44,826 nt of DNA from the IMG/VR virus record IMGVR_UViG_3300020207_000050, positions 1 to 44,826 of that record; one strand, written 5' to 3'. The notes beneath the pieces were generated by a model. The model had not been told where the DNA came from and did not search any database. It saw nothing but the letters and a program-made list of their open reading frames with translations. Shown here piece by piece: positions 35,516 to 41,676 of this stretch (position 1 is the stretch's first letter; every line of letters begins with the position of its first letter). The DNA comes from a virus. The translations under genes were made by a program, and so were the position numbers.

Positions 35516-36806
35516 AGTTTACTTTAAGAAGCACTGTATCCGGATTACAACGTCCGTTTAGTTTTGTATCAGTAGTTTTTATCTCCTCTAGAAACTTGCG
35601 TAATGCTACTTTACCTGCATTTTTAAACTCTTTTAGTTGTTCTTCTGGCTTACGTAGCGTCTTTTGAATACTTTCTTTTTCGTCAAACCCTATTATTGTT
35701 GTGCCTTTAACACTAAGTCCAGTACCGTCTCTAGCAAGACCTTTTGGATCTATATTTGATGCAACATATTTGCCTAGTTTACGTGTCTTACTGTTAAACA
35801 CCCACAGCTCACTAGCACCTACAATAAGTGTAGGATCAATACTTGCAAGTGAATACTTGTCATCTGCTTTGTTAAACTTCAACTTCTCTACAATTTTACT
35901 TGCAGATCGTTGCTTAGGCTTACGTGGTTTACGTGTTGCCTTAGCTTGCTCAATAATAAAGTCTAGCTCTGCATTCACGGTTTCGATTGCTTTGCGATAT
36001 TTTGCAATATCAGATTTTTTGTGATCTGCGTAACCTTCTTTTAGTTGTTCCCACATATCTCTTTCGTGTTCGTCCATTTTTGCCAACTGTCCTTTTGTTG
36101 GCATTCTTTCTAGGTCGTCAAAGTCTACTAGTTCCGACTCCCAAAAAGATTTCATTTTGCGAGCGTGAGCTTGACTTGGTTGAACTTTTTTAAAATATGC
36201 TTTAAAGTCAAACCCTTTTGGGTCAAACAACTTTGGGTCTTGTACCCAAACTTCCAACCATTCGTCAATTGGTTCAGACATATCATATGCCTGGTCTCTT
36301 ATACGTTCTTGTATTGTAGGAACGTAGACGTTTGCTTTTGCTTTTTCTTCTTTTGTTTTAACTTGAACAGCCTTTGAGCCACCTTCAATGTAAGTTTCAA
36401 TTCGTTTTTTAAGGAATTCGCTAGGACCTTTCTTAGGACCCATTGTGCCAGCAAGACTTTGCCAATGCTCATCTTCTCTCTTTACATAGTCAGGAGCACC
36501 ATCTAAAAATGATTGTGCAACAATAGCACTTGTAATACTGATGTAAGTATTAGGCATTGCCTTTGCGTGTTTTATTTGTTCTTTAGTATATTCTCCGCTT
36601 GCTTCCATCCATTTGAATATACTAGGATACAAATCAGCTGGCTTATAATTTTCATAGTAAAAAGATCTTACATATTCTCTATGACGGTGAATCTGTTCAC
36701 CCGTCCATTCTTCCCAGCCATCCCAACTAGGCGCTGTAAGTTTAGCACCGCGTTTTAGACGAGGAGCCGCTCTAGGTTTTTTTCTTTTAGTCTTCGGCAG
36801 GGCCAT
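35514..36806 (-). CDS. Basic phage protein of unknown function, 430 aa
   Basis: The ATG at 36806 has GGAG and a sigma70 promoter at 36836-36864. The N-terminus is very basic (KTKRKKPRAAPRLKRGAK), and there is a second basic patch near residue 295 (ATRKPRKPKQRSASK). A predominantly helical middle contains DEHERDMWEQLKEGYADH. A beta-type C-terminal third includes SELWVFNSKTRKLGKY and GLSVKGTTIIGFDEKES. I do not recognise a catalytic motif. Early-type expression and positive charge suggest nucleic-acid binding during takeover or replication. Confidence 0.8.
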   Translation of the reverse strand: MALPKTKRKKPRAAPRLKRGAKLTAPSWDGWEEWTGEQIHRHREYVRSFYYENYKPADLYPSIFKWMEASGEYTKEQIKHAKAMPNTYISITSAIVAQSFLDGAPDYVKREDEHWQSLAGTMGPKKGPSEFLKKRIETYIEGGSKAVQVKTKEEKAKANVYVPTIQERIRDQAYDMSEPIDEWLEVWVQDPKLFDPKGFDFKAYFKKVQPSQAHARKMKSFWESELVDFDDLERMPTKGQLAKMDEHERDMWEQLKEGYADHKKSDIAKYRKAIETVNAELDFIIEQAKATRKPRKPKQRSASKIVEKLKFNKADDKYSLASIDPTLIVGASELWVFNSKTRKLGKYVASNIDPKGLARDGTGLSVKGTTIIGFDEKESIQKTLRKPEEQLKEFKNAGKVALRKFLEEIKTTDTKLNGRCNPDTVLLKVN

Positions 36807-36835
36807 TTAAAATCTCCAAAAAGTTTATTACAAAA

Positions 36836-36864
36836 AGTATATATGCAAAGATTAAAAAAGTCAA
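36836..36864 (-). promoter_or_regulatory. Sigma70 promoter for the 430-aa gene
   Basis: The minus strand has TTGACT (36859-36864), a 17-nt spacer and TATACT (36836-36841), one mismatch from consensus in each hexamer. The ATG is 29 nt past the -10. Confidence 0.72.
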
Positions 36865-37100
36865 TCTTTTTTCAAACGTAGCACAGTTTCATACTTGCCA
36901 GCAAATTCTCCTGTTATAGTAACTCTATGTCCGTAGGAAAAATCGTCTGGTGCTATAGTGTACTTAATATTTTTTCCGTACTTCATAGCAAATTTACCTT
37001 GCTGAGTTTGTTGCCATTCCCAAATTGGCGCTGTCACGTAAATATGCGGGTCCTCTACATCTCCCATCGTAAACTCATGCAAAACAAACTGTTTCTTCAT
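36861..37100 (-). CDS. Hypothetical protein, 79 aa
   Basis: The start chosen is the ATG at 37100 (MKKQFVLHEFTMGDVED), with GGA 6 nt upstream. The gene overlaps the end of the deaminase gene by 26 nt in another frame. The sequence IYVTAPIWEWQQTQQGKFAMKYGKN looks like a compact alpha/beta domain, and the end (FAGKYETVLRLKKD) is basic. The family is not recognised. Its stop lies next to the -35 of the following promoter, so it probably ends this operon. Confidence 0.72.
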   Translation of the reverse strand: MKKQFVLHEFTMGDVEDPHIYVTAPIWEWQQTQQGKFAMKYGKNIKYTIAPDDFSYGHRVTITGEFAGKYETVLRLKKD

Positions 37101-37485
37101 CTTCAGTCCAATAAACATTCTTTAAATCGAAACTACTAATTAATTGCATACATCCTGGACACGGTTTTGCTAGTCCGGGAACAAATGTAGTTCCATATGG
37201 TTGAGTTTTCTTCAACCGTACAATGTACATATCACATTTTGATAATTGATCAACAGAAATGATTCTTAATGCATTTTTAATAGCATCAACTTCTGCATGT
37301 AAGTAGATTTGCCCATCCCTGTAACCGTTAGATTCACACATTAAGGGATGGGTCTTATAACTGTTTATACCTGTTGCAATTAGATGTCTTTTATAGATAA
37401 TACCGGCAGCCATTTTAACACGGCCTTGAACTCCAGGATTATCGTATGCAACCTGTAACAGTTTTTTGCGAATAAGAGAGTGCAA
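37075..37485 (-). CDS. dCMP/cytidine deaminase family protein, 136 aa
   Basis: Zinc-dependent deaminase motifs are clear: HAEVDAIKNAL (HAE near residue 63) and PCPGCMQLI (PCxxC near 109). A preceding GIIYKRHLIATGIN then HPLMCES segment matches the core first strand and the substrate loop. dCMP deaminases make dUMP for dTTP synthesis, so this could feed phage DNA precursors; other cytosine-nucleotide deaminases share the motifs. No ATG fits the frame upstream of residue 25; the likely start is TTG at 37485, with AAGG 10 nt ahead. It follows a 79-aa membrane protein gene by 12 nt. Confidence 0.88.
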   Translation of the reverse strand: MHSLIRKKLLQVAYDNPGVQGRVKMAAGIIYKRHLIATGINSYKTHPLMCESNGYRDGQIYLHAEVDAIKNALRIISVDQLSKCDMYIVRLKKTQPYGTTFVPGLAKPCPGCMQLISSFDLKNVYWTEDEETVCFA

Positions 37486-37497
37486 CTCATGATGCCT

Positions 37498-37737
37498 TTA
37501 TTTTTTCTTGAGCTCGTCTAAGATCTCATCACGTTCTGCTAGAAAGTCATTGTATCTATTACGCACAATATCAACTGTCATATCAACAAATATTAAAATA
37601 GGCGTAATAAAAAATCCGTTCTCAACAAGCATTCCAAATACAATACCTAATATAAAATATCCAAGCATGCGTTTGCTGTAAGGTTGCCATTCTTGAAAGT
37701 TAAAATTCCATTTAAGGAAATACCAAATGTGTTTCAT
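37498..37737 (-). CDS. Small membrane protein, 79 aa
   Basis: The ATG at 37737 has AGGA 9 nt upstream. After an aromatic N-terminus (MKHIWYFLKWNFNFQEW) come one or two hydrophobic segments (MLGYFILGIVFGMLVENGFF, then ITPILIFVDMTVDIV). A charged, likely coiled C-terminus follows (FLAERDEILDELKKK). The layout suggests a membrane anchor. Function unknown. Confidence 0.7.
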   Translation of the reverse strand: MKHIWYFLKWNFNFQEWQPYSKRMLGYFILGIVFGMLVENGFFITPILIFVDMTVDIVRNRYNDFLAERDEILDELKKK

Positions 37738-37741
37738 GTCA

Positions 37742-37906
37742 CTATCCTTCGTTTTCTAAGTCCCAAATACAACGAGCATTTTCATACTTTTTACTTTTTG
37801 TGTATTTGTAAAATTTATATTTTTTCGCCGGCTTCGAATCCCCGGAACGTTTTAAATCTTGGAAAACGTAACGAGTAAGTGCCGTCTTGATTTTGCGTAA
37901 TTGCAT
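37742..37906 (-). CDS. Possible overlapping small basic ORF, 54 aa
   Basis: This frame starts at an ATG inside the 3' end of the DNA ligase gene (overlap 37815-37906, +1 frame) and runs 73 nt beyond the ligase stop. It ends 4 nt before the next gene. The product begins MQLRKIKTALTRYVFQDLKR, has a tyrosine/lysine-rich middle (KKYKFYKYTKSKKYENAR) and ends CIWDLENEG. GAGG lies 9 nt before the ATG. It fills an otherwise empty gap at operon-like spacing, but composition alone could explain it. No family recognised. Confidence 0.38.
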   Translation of the reverse strand: MQLRKIKTALTRYVFQDLKRSGDSKPAKKYKFYKYTKSKKYENARCIWDLENEG

Positions 37907-39122
37907 CTGCTCGTACCTCTACAAGTTGGCCAACCAAAGACCCACGATTGCTCCAAAAGGTATCGCGATCAGCGTCACTAAACCCGCTACCGCAATTGAC
38001 CTCAACCATCCGTCCATCATCCTCACCGCGGCATACGAGTGCTCCAAGTCTTCCTTCATTTCTTCCTGTTCCTTCTTCGACATCTACTACCTCCAATGTT
38101 ACTTCAATAAATGGCTTTGCTTTAAGCCATGCATGAGTACGTTTACATTCATAAGGAGCATCAACGTCCTTAATCATAACACCTTCATATCCACCGTCTA
38201 CAGCCGCTTTATTAAGCTCTGTAAAGCGTTTTTCGCCTTCGGGAGTACTTAGGTCTACTGTTTCCCAATCAAGTGCTTGTACGTGCTTTAAAACGCTTTT
38301 ATGATCTTCTACCCAATACTTTACCATAGCACTACGTTCATGCTGTGGTTTGTCATACTTTCCGTTTAAGAAGTTACCCAAAGGTGCCATGTCAAACAAA
38401 TGTAGTACAGCATCGTTTGCACTTACATTGTCCTTACGATGTACCTGTTTCATTAAGTCTTGAAAGTTAGCACTCATTACTTCGCCGTCGAGCATAAGCG
38501 GATACGGTGCAGGATAATCTTTTAGTACTTCTTCTATTTCTGCAATGATGTGTCCAAAGTTGTGAAACTGTTTACCATTACGACTGAACATCTCAACTTT
38601 GTTACCACGTATAGTAGTAAGAACACGAACGCCATCTAATTTGATTTCAATTTGTTTCTTGCCAGTCATTTTCTTTTCGTGTTTAGCAGAGTCGTGTGCC
38701 AATGAACAAGTGAATACCGGTACAGTACCAGGCACCACTTTGTTCACGGTCTTTTCACTTACTCCGCAACGTAAATCTTTAATAAGGATACGGCGATACC
38801 AATCATTCCATTGTTCTGTAGTAGCCACACCCATTGCTAATTCAATAGCATCACGTGCCGCATGTCCGGTTAGTTCACGCTGTTGTAGTTTTTCAGCAAG
38901 TTCTTTAAACACAGACCAAGACAATCCTTGTCCAGTTAATATATCTGAACGTTCAGGTACCTGCTTTACTCCAAATGTTACAAGCGGATCTAGTGCCATT
39001 GTAAGACCTTCAAAGAACTCAGGAAGTCCTTCTTCGTGTGCTTGTTTTAGGATTGCTTCTTTGCCCAAGCGACTGTTGTCTGCTTCAAGTTGCCTAATAA
39101 TTGCGTCTGGTTGTGTTCTCAT
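37815..39122 (-). CDS. ATP-dependent DNA ligase (T4 gp30-like), 435 aa
   Basis: Nucleotidyltransferase motifs appear in order: motif I EIKLDGVR with adenylated Lys161 (T4 ligase uses Lys159), motif III-type YPLMLDGEVM, motif IV GGYEGVMIKD, motif V HAWLKAKP, then a C-terminal OB-fold (LEVVDVEEGTGRNEGRLGAL). The N-terminal helical domain includes IKDLRCGVSEKT, as in T4-like ligases. It seals nicks in phage DNA replication, repair and recombination. The ATG overlaps the stop of the SWIM protein gene as ATGA, so translation is probably coupled. Confidence 0.95.
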   Translation of the reverse strand: MRTQPDAIIRQLEADNSRLGKEAILKQAHEEGLPEFFEGLTMALDPLVTFGVKQVPERSDILTGQGLSWSVFKELAEKLQQRELTGHAARDAIELAMGVATTEQWNDWYRRILIKDLRCGVSEKTVNKVVPGTVPVFTCSLAHDSAKHEKKMTGKKQIEIKLDGVRVLTTIRGNKVEMFSRNGKQFHNFGHIIAEIEEVLKDYPAPYPLMLDGEVMSANFQDLMKQVHRKDNVSANDAVLHLFDMAPLGNFLNGKYDKPQHERSAMVKYWVEDHKSVLKHVQALDWETVDLSTPEGEKRFTELNKAAVDGGYEGVMIKDVDAPYECKRTHAWLKAKPFIEVTLEVVDVEEGTGRNEGRLGALVCRGEDDGRMVEVNCGSGFSDADRDTFWSNRGSLVGQLVEVRADAITQNQDGTYSLRFPRFKTFRGFEAGEKI

Positions 39123-39340
39123 GCCATTGCCCTCTCAACTTTTTTTACAATAGATTTAGAATGTTTGCAATACCCATGGTATCCAAAACCTGTACAATCA
39201 CAGTTAAATCCACGATCATGTAATGTGACGGAATACTCATTCCCTTTACTTCCTTGTACTGGCCAAACAGTTCCTACCATCCAATGTCCTTTTGGATTAA
39301 AAAGAGTAGGCTTCAAAAACTTCTCTTGAAACCTACTCAT
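39119..39340 (-). CDS. SWIM-type zinc-finger protein, 73 aa
   Basis: The C-terminal half reads GFNCDCTGFGYHGYCKHSKS, which has the CxC...CxH spacing of SWIM zinc fingers found in proteins that bind DNA or partner proteins. The N-terminal half has a short beta-type sequence (MVGTVWPVQGSKGNEYSVTL). It overlaps both neighbours by ATGA, so it is made together with the HD hydrolase and DNA ligase. A role in DNA binding or as a ligase accessory is plausible but not shown. Confidence 0.82.
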   Translation of the reverse strand: MSRFQEKFLKPTLFNPKGHWMVGTVWPVQGSKGNEYSVTLHDRGFNCDCTGFGYHGYCKHSKSIVKKVERAMA

Positions 39341-39843
39341 CGTGTTACCTGATTTTTTGCAATTTCAACTAACTTTGCATCTGCTTTAGTTAATACATCT
39401 AAAAGCAAACGCTTTTCTTCTAAGTATACTTTTGCAAACTTAGGATCATGTGCAACAATACTTTCAGTGTTGTCAATCATGTCTGCAACTTTGATAGTCT
39501 GTACACATGCAGGTGCCTTACTAAGTCTATCACGATCCATTGCTTTACGTGCTTTACGATTAGGACCACCTTCAACTTTGGGCGGGTCACTAAGTAAAAC
39601 AACCATATCAGCAACTTCAATACCAAATGCAAAAGCAATATCTTCTTTTGTAATTTTAGTATCTTCGATGACATCGTGCAACAAAGCGGCCGCTAACACC
39701 TTCTCGTCCTTGATTACTGTGCTAACAAGGTTCATTACTCTAATAGGGTGTGTAACGTATGGTTCGCCTGTGTATTTACGAACTTGTCCGATAGCCCCGT
39801 GTGCGGCTGTAGCGAACAATTTTGCTTGATCTACTAATGTCAT
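39337..39843 (-). CDS. SpoT/MESH1-like HD-domain hydrolase, 168 aa
   Basis: The sequence matches the small alarmone hydrolase domain: HGAIGQVRKYTGEPYVTHPI with His32, LLHDVIEDT with His56-Asp57 and the adjacent Glu60-Asp61 pair, and KVADMIDN with Asp121. In SpoT and MESH1 these residues bind Mn2+ and remove the 3'-pyrophosphate of (p)ppGpp; MESH1 can also act on NADPH. At 168 aa it lacks synthetase and regulatory domains, so it is a stand-alone hydrolase. A consensus sigma70 promoter at 39877-39905 implies early expression. The true substrate needs assay. Confidence 0.87.
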   Translation of the reverse strand: MTLVDQAKLFATAAHGAIGQVRKYTGEPYVTHPIRVMNLVSTVIKDEKVLAAALLHDVIEDTKITKEDIAFAFGIEVADMVVLLSDPPKVEGGPNRKARKAMDRDRLSKAPACVQTIKVADMIDNTESIVAHDPKFAKVYLEEKRLLLDVLTKADAKLVEIAKNQVTR

Positions 39844-39876
39844 TGTGTGCCTCTACTTTGCCTAATTTATGTATAT

Positions 39877-39905
39877 ATTATAGCAAAGGATTAGGGCATT
39901 GTCAA
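39877..39905 (-). promoter_or_regulatory. Consensus sigma70 promoter for the HD hydrolase-SWIM-ligase operon
   Basis: The minus strand has TTGACA (39900-39905), a 17-nt spacer and TATAAT (39877-39882), both perfect. It is followed by an AGAGG ribosome site and the ATG at 39843. The -35 begins inside the 3' end of the 2OG oxygenase gene. Confidence 0.87.
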
Positions 39906-40489
39906 CCATTTTTGAAAGAAATTTTGGCATTAAATGACAGGCTTATTCTAGTGTCATCTGTGTCATTTGGCCTTACACCGTGATATATCCAACTAGGAAA
40001 TAGTATAAGTTTCCCTATTTCTGGGTGATAATATATGCATTCATCTGGTGCAAAATAGTGTGAGCTTACTAGGCTTGTAAGAGGATTCATCAAATATAGA
40101 GAACCGTCTTGTTTGTTTGTTTGAAAGTAATACACGCCACTTATATCAAAACCACCGTGATTATGTACAGTAGTGTGTTCACCTTTTTGAGTACTTGTAA
40201 GCCAAGAATTCTCTATCTTAACTGTATATTCTTCGTGTTTGAACGCGGCTAGATATTGTTTGATGTGTTGTACAAATAATTTTTTTGTAAAACGTAGTTT
40301 ATACTTGTCTATGTAATTAGTTTTAAATGTTGGATCGCTTAGACTATGATTTGTCTCTCCCCAACCTTTGTGTTTTGAAAACTCAACGCTAGGCAAAGTA
40401 TCGCTTATTTCTGTCTGCACCTTATTAAGATCTTCACCTTTGATGAAGTCATAATAAGCAGGTGTATAGAACCATGCTTCAACTGGCAT
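39902..40489 (-). CDS. Putative 2OG-Fe(II) oxygenase (PF13759-like), 195 aa
   Basis: The protein follows the phage/marine family typified by a WLT...GxxTxxHNHGGFDISGVYYF block (near residues 95-120) supplying the first iron ligands. GSLYLMNPL follows, and then GKLILFPSWIYHGVRPN with the distal histidine, and RISLSFNA with the oxoglutarate arginine. Family members are Fe(II)/2-oxoglutarate dioxygenases with mostly unknown substrates. The ATG at 40489 has AAAGGA about 14 nt upstream. It is different in sequence from the 237-aa oxygenase at 29547-30260. Confidence 0.85.
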   Translation of the reverse strand: MPVEAWFYTPAYYDFIKGEDLNKVQTEISDTLPSVEFSKHKGWGETNHSLSDPTFKTNYIDKYKLRFTKKLFVQHIKQYLAAFKHEEYTVKIENSWLTSTQKGEHTTVHNHGGFDISGVYYFQTNKQDGSLYLMNPLTSLVSSHYFAPDECIYYHPEIGKLILFPSWIYHGVRPNDTDDTRISLSFNAKISFKNG

Positions 40490-40513
40490 ATTTACATAGT
40501 ATCCTTTCTAGAA

Positions 40514-40589
40514 TGGTGGAGCCGACAGGGGTCGAACCTGCGACCTACTGGATGCAAACCAGTCGCTCTCCCAACTGAGCTACGGCCCC
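40514..40589 (-). tRNA. tRNA-Ala (TGC)
   Basis: A 76-nt cloverleaf with encoded CCA. The acceptor stem GGGGCCG/CGGCTCC contains the G3-U70 alanine identity pair. The anticodon loop TTTGCAT gives anticodon TGC. It is the last tRNA of the leftward cluster. Confidence 0.95.
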
Positions 40590-40591
40590 TA

Positions 40592-40726
40592 TCATAGATA
40601 TTTACCTACCAAAAAACCTAAAAGAAATATGAACCAATCAAATACAAAATGCATCAGAAACGAAATTGCAAAAATTTCTTTCCAGTGTACTTTACAGATA
40701 TCTAACCATTCTGCTATCTTTTTCAT
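40592..40726 (-). CDS. Small membrane protein, 44 aa
   Basis: The ATG at 40726 is preceded by AGGAAGAAGT. The product begins MKKIAEWLDICKVHWKEIF and continues with a hydrophobic helix (AISFLMHFVFDWFIFLLGFL), ending VGKYL. It occupies the whole gap between tRNA-Thr and tRNA-Ala, with its stop 2 nt from tRNA-Ala. It is probably a single-pass membrane protein. Function unknown. Confidence 0.6.
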   Translation of the reverse strand: MKKIAEWLDICKVHWKEIFAISFLMHFVFDWFIFLLGFLVGKYL

Positions 40727-40741
40727 ACTTCTTCCTATAAA

Positions 40742-40817
40742 TGGTGCCGGATGTCGGATTCGAACTGACGACCTACTGATTACAAATCAGTTGCTCTACC
40801 AACTGAGCTAATCCGGC
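40742..40817 (-). tRNA. tRNA-Thr (TGT)
   Basis: A 76-nt cloverleaf with encoded CCA. The acceptor stem GCCGGAT/ATCCGGC pairs fully. The anticodon loop TTTGTAA gives anticodon TGT. It lies 5 nt after the stop of the 120-aa gene. Confidence 0.95.
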
Positions 40818-40822
40818 GTAAC

Positions 40823-41185
40823 TTACTCTACATTACTTAGTGGTGTATCTTCTTCCAAATCATCAAACTTGGTTTTGACAAAATCTGATGCAATCATTTT
40901 TACATCTTTTCCAGACGCTCTCATTTCCATTTCAGCCTCGAAGACTTTCTTTAAACTTCCGGGCCCTTCCCAAATATCGTTCATAACTTCGTTGATTTGA
41001 TCTAACGACACTCTTCGAATTCTTGCTTGACCAAAATAATGTTGCAAAAAACCAATTAAAGCTTCTGGAATTAATCTATGGTCTGAAAAAGCCCATGTAC
41101 CATTAAAACCATTTACTGAATAAGGGTTGTCGATATCTTTGTTGTGAAACTTCATTCTATCTTCAACTGATCTTAATTCTAACAT
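40823..41185 (-). CDS. Hypothetical protein, 120 aa
   Basis: The ATG at 41185 has AGGAG 6 nt upstream and a perfect sigma70 promoter at 41209-41236. The sequence includes NGFNGTWAFSDHRLIPEALI, FLQHYFGQARIRRVSLDQIN and a charged helical tail (VFEAEMEMRASGKD). No motif is recognised. It lies inside the tRNA cluster, between tRNA-Gly and tRNA-Thr, and is probably expressed early with them. Confidence 0.75.
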   Translation of the reverse strand: MLELRSVEDRMKFHNKDIDNPYSVNGFNGTWAFSDHRLIPEALIGFLQHYFGQARIRRVSLDQINEVMNDIWEGPGSLKKVFEAEMEMRASGKDVKMIASDFVKTKFDDLEEDTPLSNVE

Positions 41186-41208
41186 ACATACTCCTAATTA
41201 AAAAACAC

Positions 41209-41236
41209 ATTATAACACATATTTTGTCAATGTCAA
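41209..41236 (-). promoter_or_regulatory. Consensus sigma70 promoter inside the tRNA cluster
   Basis: The minus strand has TTGACA (41231-41236), a 16-nt spacer and TATAAT (41209-41214), both perfect. It lies immediately downstream of tRNA-Gly and upstream of the 120-aa gene. Confidence 0.83.
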
Positions 41237-41241
41237 CCATT

Positions 41242-41315
41242 TGGAGCGGGATACGGGAATCGAACCCGTCTCGTCAGCTTGGAAGGCTGTCATAATACCA
41301 CTATACCAATCCCGC
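41242..41315 (-). tRNA. tRNA-Gly (TCC)
   Basis: A 74-nt cloverleaf with encoded CCA and discriminator T. The acceptor stem GCGGGAT/ATCCCGC pairs fully. The anticodon loop CTTCCAA gives TCC. Confidence 0.95.
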
Positions 41316-41319
41316 AATC

Positions 41320-41409
41320 TGGCGGAGAGTGAGGGATTCGAACCCTCGATACAGTTGCCCGTATAACACCTTAGCAGGGTGCCGCTTTCGACCACTCAGC
41401 CAACTCTCC
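41320..41409 (-). tRNA. tRNA-Ser (GCT)
   Basis: A 90-nt class II tRNA with a long variable arm and encoded CCA. The acceptor stem GGAGAGT/ACTCTCC pairs fully. The anticodon loop CTGCTAA gives GCT. Confidence 0.94.
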
Positions 41410-41412
41410 TAA

Positions 41413-41474
41413 AGTATACACTCCCAGTTTATCAGTCTGTTGCAAGTTGCTATACTTCCTGCAGAGTGTATACT
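41413..41474. repeat. Perfect 11-bp inverted repeat in tRNA spacer
   Basis: AGTATACACTC (41413-41423) is exactly reverse-complementary to GAGTGTATACT (41464-41474), around a 40-nt loop. It fills most of the 69-nt gap between tRNA-Ser and tRNA-Glu. It may be an RNA processing stem, a structured spacer or a decayed tRNA; nothing distinguishes these. No T-run follows, so it is not a typical terminator. Confidence 0.6.
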
Positions 41475-41478
41475 ATCT

Positions 41479-41553
41479 TGGTAGCCCGTAGGAGAATCGA
41501 ACTCCTGTTGCATGGATGAAAACCATGTGTCCTAACCACTAGACGAACGGGCC
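41479..41553 (-). tRNA. tRNA-Glu (TTC)
   Basis: A 75-nt cloverleaf with encoded CCA. The acceptor pairs GGCCCGT/ACGGGCT, with a G-U pair at the end. The anticodon loop TTTTCAT gives TTC. Confidence 0.94.
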
Positions 41554-41563
41554 ATAATTTTTT

Positions 41564-41637
41564 TGGCAGGCGAACAAGGAATCGAACCTCAGTTTACAGT
41601 TTTGGAGACTGTCGTGTTACCACTACACCATTCACCC
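41564..41637 (-). tRNA. tRNA-Trp (CCA)
   Basis: A 74-nt cloverleaf with encoded CCA and discriminator G, as in bacterial tRNA-Trp. The anticodon loop CTCCAAA gives CCA. The acceptor GGGTGAA/TTCGCCT includes two G-U pairs. It is the first tRNA after the promoter at 41648-41676. Confidence 0.92.
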
Positions 41638-41647
41638 AGCGTATATT

Positions 41648-41676
41648 ACTATACAGTCAAGATTCTGTCTTGTCAA
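41648..41676 (-). promoter_or_regulatory. Sigma70 promoter for the tRNA cluster
   Basis: The minus strand has TTGACA (41671-41676), a 17-nt spacer and TATAGT (41648-41653). It overlaps the stop codon and last residues of the 104-aa gene and lies 10 nt upstream of tRNA-Trp. Confidence 0.8.

Noticed and set aside
36847-36870. AAAGATT/AATCTTT inverted repeat followed by T residues as a terminator
   Set aside because: A seven-pair, almost all A-T stem is too weak, and it overlaps the -35 of a good leftward promoter.
40629-40811. Plus-strand ORF ending in GAGCRIRTDDLLITNQLLYQ
   Set aside because: It reads through the antisense of tRNA-Thr, a well-known false ORF pattern.
41210-41395. Minus-strand ORF of 61 codons over the tRNA cluster
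   Set aside because: It spans tRNA-Gly and tRNA-Ser and encodes the familiar tRNA-derived false peptide.
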